This document shows positions 34,807 through 45,376 of a stretch of 64,000 nt of DNA, piece after piece (the stretch's first letter is position 1; each line of letters opens with the position of its first letter). The DNA is from Aromatoleum toluolicum (GTDB lineage Bacteria; Pseudomonadota; Gammaproteobacteria; Burkholderiales; Rhodocyclaceae), in contig NZ_WTVS01000011.1 in assembly GCF_012911005.2 (NCBI RefSeq), positions 1 to 64,000 on the forward strand, given 5' to 3'. Under the pieces are notes generated by a model, which worked only from the letters and a program-made list of their open reading frames with translations, did no database searches and was not told the origin of the DNA. A program made the translations under genes and the position numbers.

Positions 34807-35617
34807 CGGCGAGTTTCACGTATATCGGCGCGAAGGGCTCGTTCTGGGCGACCTGCACGAGTTTTTCCTTCACGAGTTCGAGCACCGCGAGAAAGCTCAC
34901 GACCAGGCTGGCCGGACCGCGCACGGGCTCGAAGAGGGAGTCGAAGACGACGAAGCTGCCGTCTGCCAGCTTACGCAAGATCGCCGTCATGTGCTCGCGC
35001 ACCGACAATTCGTCGCGCTTCACCTGGTGATGCTGCGTGAGGCGGGCCTTCTTCATGATCTTGAGCCACGCGAGCTGCAGATCGTGCAGGCTGACGTCCG
35101 GCAGGCGCTCGACGACCTTCTCGGCCACGAAGATGCTGACCCACTCGTGATCGCGTTCGATCCGCGGCAAGGCGTCGATCCGCGCGGCCGCCATCTTCAT
35201 CTGTTCGTACTCGAGCAGCCGGCGCACGAGTTCGGCGCGTGGATCGAGCGATTCGTCCTCGCGCTCGCGCGGCGGACGCGGCAGCAGCATGCGTGACTTG
35301 ATCTCCAGCAGCGTCGCAGCCATCAGCAGGTAGTCGGCCGCAAGCTCCAGATTGTGCCGGCGCATCGCCTCGACGTAGCCGAGGTACTGCCCCGTCAGCG
35401 GCGCCATTGGAATGTCGAGGATGTTGAGGTTGGCCTTGCGGATCAGGTAAAGCAGCAGATCGAGCGGCCCCTCGAAGGCTTCGAGGAAGACTTCGAGTGC
35501 GTCGGGCGGGATGTAGAGATCCTTGGGCAGCTCGAGGAGCGGTTCACCGTACAGGCGAGCGAAGACCTCGACCGGGACGGGCGTCTCGGCCGGAGCCAGT
35601 GCGAGCGGCAGGTTCAT
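34787..35617 (-). CDS. scpA: Segregation and condensation protein ScpA
   Basis: This 276-aa kleisin subunit has N-terminal [20 protein letters not shown] and [23 protein letters not shown] 35617 with AGGATGAG upstream is preferred; an in-frame TTG at 35635 would add six residues. It lies 37 bp behind trpS. Confidence 0.92.
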   Translation of the reverse strand: MNLPLALAPAETPVPVEVFARLYGEPLLELPKDLYIPPDALEVFLEAFEGPLDLLLYLIRKANLNILDIPMAPLTGQYLGYVEAMRRHNLELAADYLLMAATLLEIKSRMLLPRPPREREDESLDPRAELVRRLLEYEQMKMAAARIDALPRIERDHEWVSIFVAEKVVERLPDVSLHDLQLAWLKIMKKARLTQHHQVKRDELSVREHMTAILRKLADGSFVVFDSLFEPVRGPASLVVSFLAVLELVKEKLVQVAQNEPFAPIYVKLADAANDA

Positions 35618-35654
35618 TTCGCACTCATCCTGCAAACCACCCCTTTCCTGCGCG

Positions 35655-36857
35655 TCAGCGATACGAAAGCCCCATCGCCTCGCGCACGTCGCGCATCGTC
35701 TCTTCGGCCAGCACGCTCGCCCGTTCGCAGCCGTCGGCGACGATGCGCCGCATCAATGCGGGATCTTCAATATAGCGCTGGGCGCGCTCGTGCATGACGA
35801 CTTGCTCCTTCAGCACGCCGTCGATGACCGGCTGCTTGCACTCGATGCAGCCGATGCCGGCGCTGCGACAGCCTTTCTGGACCCAGCCACGGGTGTCTTC
35901 GTCGGAATAGATGACGTGGAACTGCCACACCGGGCATTTGTCCGGATCGCCCGGATCGGTGCGGCGCACGCGTGCCGGGTCGGTCTGCATGGTGCGGATC
36001 TTCTTCGTGACCGTAGCGGGATCCTCGCGCAGGAAGATGGTATTGCCGTAGCTCTTCGACATCTTCTGGCCGTCCAGGCCGGGCATGCGGGCCGCCTCGG
36101 TGAGGAGCGCGCCCGGCTCGACGAGGATCATCTTGCCGCTGCCTTCGAGGTAGCCGTGCAGACGCTCGAGATCGACATGCCCCACGCTGCCGGCTTCGCG
36201 CAGGATGAGCCGGGCCTGCGCGAGGGCCTCGGCGTCGCCCTCCTGCTGGAAGCGCTTGCGCAGCTCCTCGAACTGCTTACCGGTCTTGCCGCCCAGCTTC
36301 TTCACGGCATCCTTCGCCTTGTCCTCGAAGCCGGGCTCGCGCCCGAAGAGGTGATTGAAGCGGCGGGCGATCTCGCGCGTGAACTCGATGTGCGGCACCT
36401 GATCCTCGCCGACCGGCACCTTGTCGGCGCGGTACAGGAGGATGTCCGCCGACATCAGCAACGGGTAACCGAGGAAGCCGTAGGTCGCCAGATCCTTGTG
36501 GGCGAGCTTTTCCTGCTGGTCCTTGTAGGTCGGGACGCGCTCGAGCCAGCCGACGGGCGAAATCATCGACAACAGCAGGTGCAGCTCGGCATGTTGCGGA
36601 ACCTTGGACTGGATGAAGATCGTCGCCTTCTCGGGATCGACGCCGGCCGCGAGCCAGTCGACGAGCATGTCCCACACGCTATCGGCGATGACCTCGGGGC
36701 TGTCATAAACCGTGGTCAGCGCGTGCCAGTCGGCGACGAAGAACAGGCAGGGATATTCTTCCTGCAGCTTGACCCAGTTCTTGAGCACACCATGGTAGTG
36801 GCCGAGATGAAGCCGCCCGGTCGGGCGCATGCCAGAGAGAACGCGTTCTGCGTACAT
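35655..36857 (-). CDS. trpS: Tryptophanyl-tRNA synthetase
   Basis: This 400-aa class-I synthetase has HIGH-type motif HLGHYHG (about residues 17-23) and KMSKS at about 270. It is longer than the 330-aa enteric enzyme because of an inserted charged helical segment (about 185-225) and a cysteine-containing region near the C-terminus (GCRSAGIGCIECKQP), as in other betaproteobacteria. It begins 3 bp after the M50 protease gene. Confidence 0.95.
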   Translation of the reverse strand: MYAERVLSGMRPTGRLHLGHYHGVLKNWVKLQEEYPCLFFVADWHALTTVYDSPEVIADSVWDMLVDWLAAGVDPEKATIFIQSKVPQHAELHLLLSMISPVGWLERVPTYKDQQEKLAHKDLATYGFLGYPLLMSADILLYRADKVPVGEDQVPHIEFTREIARRFNHLFGREPGFEDKAKDAVKKLGGKTGKQFEELRKRFQQEGDAEALAQARLILREAGSVGHVDLERLHGYLEGSGKMILVEPGALLTEAARMPGLDGQKMSKSYGNTIFLREDPATVTKKIRTMQTDPARVRRTDPGDPDKCPVWQFHVIYSDEDTRGWVQKGCRSAGIGCIECKQPVIDGVLKEQVVMHERAQRYIEDPALMRRIVADGCERASVLAEETMRDVREAMGLSYR

Positions 36858-36860
36858 GAT

Positions 36861-37520
36861 TTAGAACCCGAAAAGCGTCGCGAGAAGTGTCTGGAAGATT
36901 GCGATCAGCGGCCACAGGATGTGACCGAGGATGCCGGTAAAAAGGAGCACGAGAAGAATCGGAAAACCGTAGGGTTCGATGCGCGAGAACTTCCATGCCA
37001 GCCCGTGCGGCAGCAGGCTGACGGCGATGCGACCGCCGTCGAGCGGCGGGATCGGCAGGAGATTGAGCAGCATCAGCACCGAATTGATCTGGATGCCGGC
37101 CATGCCCATCTCGCGCATCGGCTCCGCGTAGGTGCCGTGCGGATCGGACAGGCCGAACTTCAGCAGCAGGGCCCAGCCGAGGGCCATCAGGAAATTCATG
37201 AACGGCCCCGCCGCCGCGACCCACAGCATGTCCGCCTTCGGCCGGCGCAGGCGGTTGAAGTTGACGGGCACGGGCTTCGCCCAGCCGAACAGCATTCCGC
37301 CGCCACCCAGCAACGAACTGAGCGCGAGGATGGCGCCCGGCACGAGCACCGTCCCGACCGGGTCGATGTGCTTGAACGGATTGAGGGTGATGCGCCCCTC
37401 CTGCTCCGCGGTGGGATCGCCGAAATGCCGCGCCACATAGCCGTGCGCCGCCTCGTGCAGCGTGATGGCAAGCAGCACCGGCAAGGCCCAGATGGCAAGG
37501 GTGGAGATCAGCGAATCCAT
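36861..37520 (-). CDS. Site-2 protease family (M50) membrane metalloprotease
   Basis: This 219-aa protein has about five membrane helices. Zinc motif LHEAAHGYV lies in the first helix region (about residue 22) and the second motif LLNLLPIPPLDGGRI at about 158. This is the short rhomboid-like S2P form common next to trpS/scpA; its substrates are unknown. ATG 37520 is chosen over an upstream TTG. Confidence 0.88.
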   Translation of the reverse strand: MDSLISTLAIWALPVLLAITLHEAAHGYVARHFGDPTAEQEGRITLNPFKHIDPVGTVLVPGAILALSSLLGGGGMLFGWAKPVPVNFNRLRRPKADMLWVAAAGPFMNFLMALGWALLLKFGLSDPHGTYAEPMREMGMAGIQINSVLMLLNLLPIPPLDGGRIAVSLLPHGLAWKFSRIEPYGFPILLVLLFTGILGHILWPLIAIFQTLLATLFGF

Positions 37521-37598
37521 GAAGTCAGGGGGCAAAACGTAGCATTCTAGCAGAGCGGGCCGCTCCCCTCCGCCCCCGCGCGCGGTCCGCCCGTTCGC

Positions 37599-38231
37599 TC
37601 AGTCGGCTTCGAATCCGAACGGCGCCAGGTCGCCGCGGCCCGCGCGGATCAGCACCGGAACTCCCGACGTGAGGTCGATCACGGTCGTCGCCTCGGGGCC
37701 GCAATAACCGGCCTCGATGACCAGTTCGATCTGCTTCTCGAGGCGGTCGCGGATCTCCTCGGGGTCGGTCAGCGGGAAGTCGTCGTCCGGCAGCAGGAGC
37801 GTCGAGGTGAGGATGGGTTCGTCCAGCTCCTGCAACAGGGCGGCCACCACGGGATGCTCGGGAACGCGCAGGCCGATGGTCTTGCGCTTCGGATGCAGCA
37901 CGCGCCTGGGCAATTCCTTGGTGCCCTCGAGGATGAAGGTATACGGGCCGGGCGTGACGGCCTTCAGCAGACGGTACTGGGTGTTGTCGACCTTCGCGTA
38001 CTTCGCGATCTCCGAGAGATCGCGACACATCATCGTGAAGTTGTGACGTTCATCCACGCCGCGCAGCCGCCGGATCCGCTGCAGCAGATCGGCGTCACCG
38101 GTGATGCCGCCGAGCGCATAGGCCGAATCGGTCGGAAATGCCACGAGCCCGCCGGCGCGCATGATCTCGGCAGCCTGGCGGATCAGCCGTGGCTGGGGTA
38201 ATTCGGGGTGGAGCGAAAAGAACTGGGCCAT
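37599..38231 (-). CDS. yciO: YciO-type L-threonylcarbamoyladenylate synthase-like protein
   Basis: This 210-aa protein has a Sua5/YciO/YrdC fold: GGLVAFPTDSAYALGG, KRKTIGLRVPEHPV and IEAGYCGPEATTVIDL. In the family the fold binds ATP, threonine and RNA. YciO is a weaker paralogue of TsaC, so its role in t6A synthesis is uncertain. It starts 13 bp behind rnm. Confidence 0.9.
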   Translation of the reverse strand: MAQFFSLHPELPQPRLIRQAAEIMRAGGLVAFPTDSAYALGGITGDADLLQRIRRLRGVDERHNFTMMCRDLSEIAKYAKVDNTQYRLLKAVTPGPYTFILEGTKELPRRVLHPKRKTIGLRVPEHPVVAALLQELDEPILTSTLLLPDDDFPLTDPEEIRDRLEKQIELVIEAGYCGPEATTVIDLTSGVPVLIRAGRGDLAPFGFEAD

Positions 38232-38244
38232 TAATGCTTCCGGG

Positions 38245-39111
38245 TCAGGAGTGCAGGTCGGCGGCCGGCGCAGCAGCGCGGAGTCGCGACCAGACGGGAA
38301 CGAGGTCGGGCGGCAGTGGATCGCAGCGGCCGAGATCGACAGGGCTCTCGCTGCTGCCGTGGAAATCGGAGGCGCGCGAGGCGAGCAGCCCGCGGCGGCG
38401 CGCGACGCTTGCGAAGCGCAGCACGTCGGACTCCGCATGGGCGCCGGAAACGACCTCCAGCGCTTCGCCGCCGCAGGCGACGAAGCCGTCGAAGAGCGCC
38501 TCCATGTCGCTTGCGGAGAGCCGATAGCGCCCCGGGTGGGCGATCACCGCCACTCCACCCGCCGCGCGGATCCAGCCCACCGCGTCCTCGAGCCGCGCCC
38601 AGACATGCGGAACAAACCCGGGCTTGCCGCGGGCGAGGTAATAGCGGAACACCGTCGCGACATCGGGCATCAGTCCGGTCGCGACGATGTGGCGCGCGAA
38701 ATGTGCGCGGCCGACCAGCGCCGGATTGCGCGCAAACCGGCGCGCGCCTTCGAGCACGCCATGCAGTCCGACGGCATCGAGCGCGTCGCTCATCGCCTGC
38801 GCACGCTGCTCGCGCCCGCTGCGCACCTGCGCCAGGCCCGCGAGCAGCCGCGCATTGCGGCGGTCTATGCCGAGACCGACGACATGGATCGTCTCGTCGC
38901 GGAAAGTCACCGAGATCTCGACCCCCGGCACCAAGGCGATGCCGCACTCGCGGGCGGTCGCCTCCGCCTCGTCGATCCCGCCGACCTCGTCGTGATCGGT
39001 GAGCGCAAGCAGTTCGACGCCATTGGCCGCCGCGCGCCGCACCACCTCGGCAGGCGTCAGCCAGCCGTCGGAAACGGTCGAGTGGCAGTGAAGGTCGGCA
39101 TTCAGGAGCAT
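38245..39111 (-). CDS. rnm: PHP-domain 5'-3' exoribonuclease (RNase AM / YciV)
   Basis: This 288-aa protein has PHP metal motifs DLHCHSTVSDG at the N-terminus, LTDHDEV, GVEIS, VIAHPGRY and ASDFHG at the C-terminus. The enteric homologue trims rRNA 5' ends and degrades pAp. The linkage rnm-yciO-M50-trpS-scpAB-rluB is conserved in proteobacteria, supporting the assignment. Confidence 0.9.
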   Translation of the reverse strand: MLLNADLHCHSTVSDGWLTPAEVVRRAAANGVELLALTDHDEVGGIDEAEATARECGIALVPGVEISVTFRDETIHVVGLGIDRRNARLLAGLAQVRSGREQRAQAMSDALDAVGLHGVLEGARRFARNPALVGRAHFARHIVATGLMPDVATVFRYYLARGKPGFVPHVWARLEDAVGWIRAAGGVAVIAHPGRYRLSASDMEALFDGFVACGGEALEVVSGAHAESDVLRFASVARRRGLLASRASDFHGSSESPVDLGRCDPLPPDLVPVWSRLRAAAPAADLHS

Positions 39112-39724
39112 TGTCGGGGGGGCCTGCGGCGCTATCCCGACGGGAAGCCGGGACTGATATTTTTTTCATGATAGCAAACCGCAGGGCCGCTCCGGCCGTT
39201 GCCAGCCCCTGCCCTTGGTGCTATCGTCCGCCCGTCGCGCGGGGGAGCTTCCCGGCGAGGGAATCGCCAATGGCAAGGCCCCGGAGACCGCGCAGACAAT
39301 TGGACCGACGACCGACTGCCGGCCCGGGGAACGATGCGAGCATGCGGAACGCATGCAGCAGCCGGCGCATCCGGATCGGCTGCAGCTCGACGGAATTTCC
39401 CGGAAACCGGAGTCGGGCGCGCACGGCTCTGCAACGCGGGCCCATGGGCATTGCGTTTGCAGTCTCGACAACCGATTCCGCGTTTCGGCAGGAGCGCTCA
39501 GTTCCCATGCAGACGCCTTTTCGCCCGGCACGAGCCATCGCCCGTTTTTCCCCGCCCCGCCTTGCGTTCGAACTCGTACCACCCAACGGTCGTCGCGCTC
39601 AGATGAGCCGGGCGAGCAGCGCCGACGGCCCGCCAGCCTGAGGGCGACCTTCCGATTTTCCCCGACGCAACACTGCATCCGGACCGAGAGCCGGCACACG
39701 AACCTTCCATCACTGGAGCCCGCC
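39112..39724. other. 613-bp gene-free region upstream of gcvH
   Basis: No protein gene is convincing. A TCCCG/CGGGA hairpin followed by ATATTTTTTTC lies at 39136-39168 on the plus strand. I looked for the glycine riboswitch consensus expected ahead of glycine cleavage genes and could not identify it. The length leaves room for a long leader or a small RNA. Confidence 0.4.
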
Positions 39725-40108
39725 ATGAGCAACATTCCCGCAAATCTGAAGTACACCGCATCGCACGAGTGGATCCGCGTCGAAGCCGACGGCACGCTGA
39801 CCGTGGGCGTGACCGATCACGCCCAGGAGGCGCTGGGCGACGTGGTCTACCTCGAGTTGCCCGAAGCGGGCCGCAACCTTGCTGCGGGTGAAGCGTGCGC
39901 GGTGATCGAGTCGGTCAAGGCGGCATCGGACATCTATGCTCCGGTATCTGGCGAGGTTGTCGAATCCAACCAGGCGGCGGTCGATGCGCCCGAGTCGGTG
40001 AATGCCGACGCCTACGCGACCTGGCTGTTCAAGATCAGGCCCGACGCTGGTGCCGATCTCGGCAAGCTGCTCGACGCGGCCGGCTACGAAGCCGTCGCCA
40101 ACGCCTGA
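39725..40108 (+). CDS. gcvH: Glycine cleavage system H protein
   Basis: This 127-aa lipoyl carrier shuttles the aminomethyl group between GcvP, GcvT and Lpd. The lipoylation Lys is in [17 protein letters not shown] (about residue 65). It is followed by gcvP after 67 bp on the same strand; gcvT is not adjacent, so it should be elsewhere. Confidence 0.97.
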   Translation: MSNIPANLKYTASHEWIRVEADGTLTVGVTDHAQEALGDVVYLELPEAGRNLAAGEACAVIESVKAASDIYAPVSGEVVESNQAAVDAPESVNADAYATWLFKIRPDAGADLGKLLDAAGYEAVANA

Positions 40109-40175
40109 TCCCGCCGCACGCACTTCCCTTCCGGGCCGACGATGCGCGGCCCGGTACACCAGTCGAGTCTTCTTC

Positions 40176-43082
<2,907 letters not shown>

Positions 43083-43107
43083 AATCGCGCCGCTTCTAGC
43101 CAACGGA

Positions 43108-43136
43108 AGCCACGCCACACCGGCGTGGCTTTTTTT
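43108..43136 (+). terminator. gcvP terminator
   Basis: AGCCACGCC-ACAC-CGGCGTGGCT stem followed by seven T residues, 26 bp after the gcvP stop. Confidence 0.9.
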
Positions 43137-43169
43137 CGACCATCACGATCCGACCCAGAACGCATTTCC

Positions 43170-44786
43170 ATGCCCAAGCACATCGCGTCGCCGCCGAATG
43201 ACCGCAACTGGCTCGGCCTGCTCGTCGCAAGCCTCGTCGTCCTGCTGGTTCTGGGCATCGTGCTCGTGCAGCAGACCCGCCCGGTGCCGATGCATGACCT
43301 CAAGCTCGCCGACGGCGAGCGGCTCAAGTGTGTCTCCTACGCCCCTTACCGGCTTCCAGGCCAGACGCCCTTCGACGAAAAGCTCATGATCTCGCGCGAG
43401 CAGATCGCCGCCGACCTCGCCGCGCTGGCGAACATCACCGAATGCGTGCGCATCTATTCGGTCGACCAGGGGCTTGACCAGGTGCCCGCGGTGGCGCGCG
43501 AGGTGGGGCTCAAGGTGCTGCTCGGCGCCTGGGTCAATGCCGATTCCCAGCGCAACATGAAGCAGCTCGACCACGCGATCGCGATCGCCAACGATTACGC
43601 CGATGTCGTCCGCGTGCTGATCGTCGGCAACGAGGTGCTGCTGCGCCGCGAGCGGACCGAGTCCGAGATGCGCGAGCTGATCGAGTATGCGCGCGCCCGC
43701 GCGAAGGTGGCGGTGACGTATGCGGACGTCTGGGAATTCTGGCTCCAGCATCCGAAGCTCGCGGAGACGGTCGATTGGGTCACGGTTCACATCCTCCCAT
43801 TCTGGGAAGACCACCCGGTCGCGATCGACCGCGCCGTCGCCCACGTCGCGGAGGTGTTCGACGAGGTCCGCGGACACTTCGACAAGCCGCTGATGATCGG
43901 CGAAACCGGCTGGCCCAGCGCCGGACGGCAGCGCCAGGGCTCGGAGCCCTCCCAGGTCAATCAGGCGCGCTACATCCGCGAGTTCGTGCATGTCGCGCAC
44001 GAGAAGGGCTGGAACTACAACCTCATCGAGGCCATCGACCAACCGTGGAAGCGACGGCTCGAAGGCACGGTCGGCGGCTACTGGGGCATGCTCGGCACCG
44101 ACCTGGCCCCCAAGTTCCCCCTCGCCGGCCCCGTCACCGAACGTTCGGGAGTCGCTGCCCCGCTGGCCGGCGCTGCGCTGGGTGCTGCCCTGTGTCTGCT
44201 ATTGACGCTCGGCACGCACGGGAGCGCGCTGCGCCGCGCCGCACTGGGCGCAACCGGCGCCGTCGCCGGGCTCGCTGCGGTCCTCGGGTGGGAACATGCG
44301 CAGCTCGCCTGGCGCGATCCGTTCGAATGGTGGCTGCTAGGTGGCATCGGCGCCCTGAGCCTGATGACGGCCCTGACCGCTTCGCGCTGGTCGGGCGCAG
44401 CGCCCATCGCCCCGGCGAGCGAGGCCTGGGCGGCCGTTCGCGCGGGCTGCGTGACCGGCCACGCGACCGGACAGTGGTTCGGACTGTTGCGAGGATTCCT
44501 GCTGTTCGCCGCCGCGGTCGCGGCCCTGCTGCTTTTCGCCGACCCGCGCTACCGCGACTTCCCGGTGTTCCTGTACCTCGTCCCGGCCCTCGTATTCGGC
44601 GTCACCGGATGGTGGGCGCCAACCCGTTTCGGCATCGAGGAAAGGGTGTGCAGCCTCGTGATCGCCACGTGCGTCGTCGGCCGCTGGTTACCGGAGCCCC
44701 TCAACCCGCAGGCCATCGCGTGGCTCGCGACCGGCCTGATCCTCGCCGCGCCGTGCCTGCGCACCATCGTGCGCAAGGACCAGTAG
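43170..44786 (+). CDS. GH17-family membrane-anchored beta-1,3-glucan-modifying protein
   Basis: This encodes 538 aa. One N-terminal transmembrane helix (about 16-36) precedes a periplasmic GH17-like glycoside hydrolase domain (40-320). The proton donor is in LIVGNEVLLRRE and the nucleophile in IGETGWPSAG. The C-terminal 200 residues form about six membrane helices. It is related in its first half to the NdvB-like protein 600 bp downstream but lacks the GT2 domain. It may process or transglycosylate the glucan made by that synthase. Confidence 0.82.
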   Translation: MPKHIASPPNDRNWLGLLVASLVVLLVLGIVLVQQTRPVPMHDLKLADGERLKCVSYAPYRLPGQTPFDEKLMISREQIAADLAALANITECVRIYSVDQGLDQVPAVAREVGLKVLLGAWVNADSQRNMKQLDHAIAIANDYADVVRVLIVGNEVLLRRERTESEMRELIEYARARAKVAVTYADVWEFWLQHPKLAETVDWVTVHILPFWEDHPVAIDRAVAHVAEVFDEVRGHFDKPLMIGETGWPSAGRQRQGSEPSQVNQARYIREFVHVAHEKGWNYNLIEAIDQPWKRRLEGTVGGYWGMLGTDLAPKFPLAGPVTERSGVAAPLAGAALGAALCLLLTLGTHGSALRRAALGATGAVAGLAAVLGWEHAQLAWRDPFEWWLLGGIGALSLMTALTASRWSGAAPIAPASEAWAAVRAGCVTGHATGQWFGLLRGFLLFAAAVAALLLFADPRYRDFPVFLYLVPALVFGVTGWWAPTRFGIEERVCSLVIATCVVGRWLPEPLNPQAIAWLATGLILAAPCLRTIVRKDQ

Positions 44787-45134
44787 CGACAACAAGGCAC
44801 CGACGGCCGCGTAATCGAAACTGTAGAGCACGAGCCCCGCGATCCCGGTGAGCCACCCCCCCCAAGCGACGGACCGCCGGCGCGACACGAAGGCAAGCAC
44901 GCCCAGCATCAGGCTCGCCCACCCGAGTCGCTGCTGCATGAACATCTGGACGAGCGCCCATTTGGCGACACACAGCCCCTCCGGGCCGTCGGCGAATTGC
45001 GGCTTGCAGTCGGCCGGGAACACGCCCGCTTCGAGCACGGCGTAGCGCAACAGCAGGACTGCGGCCAGCACGATCGAACTCACCCAGACCAGTCGCGCCA
45101 CGGCACCGGACCACCGCTTTTCGTTTCCTGACAA
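44688..45134 (-). CDS. Hypothetical small integral membrane protein
   Basis: This 148-aa protein has four predicted membrane helices (about residues 12-33, 58-80, 87-104, 105-125) and a charged C-terminal tail. Its last 99 bp overlap the 3' end of the GH17 gene on the opposite strand, so the true end of one of them might be questioned, though both frames look coding in the non-overlapping parts. The function is unknown; its location suggests a glucan or envelope context. Confidence 0.6.
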   Translation of the reverse strand: MSGNEKRWSGAVARLVWVSSIVLAAVLLLRYAVLEAGVFPADCKPQFADGPEGLCVAKWALVQMFMQQRLGWASLMLGVLAFVSRRRSVAWGGWLTGIAGLVLYSFDYAAVGALLSLLVLAHDGAQARRGEDQAGREPRDGLRVEGLR

Positions 45135-45376
45135 CGCCGTTATTCCTTATTAATCAATACCCCCGAAACGGGGCGGTAATGTGTTGCAAATTAACCCACA
45201 TTCTCTTTGCTAAGCGGAAGAGAAACCGCATAAACTCCGCGGCCAACGGCTGTACGGGCCCGTATGTGCGAATTCTGGCATAGCCTGAAGTATTCTATTG
45301 CACCGCAAGGCCCGGTTCGCCCGCCGGGCGCCGGTGCCGTGGTGTTTGATGCAGTCCTCGAGGGACATTGATCCTG

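Noticed and set aside
39180-39720. Possible glycine riboswitch ahead of gcvH
   Set aside because: The conserved aptamer cores could not be found by eye on either strand, so it is not annotated.
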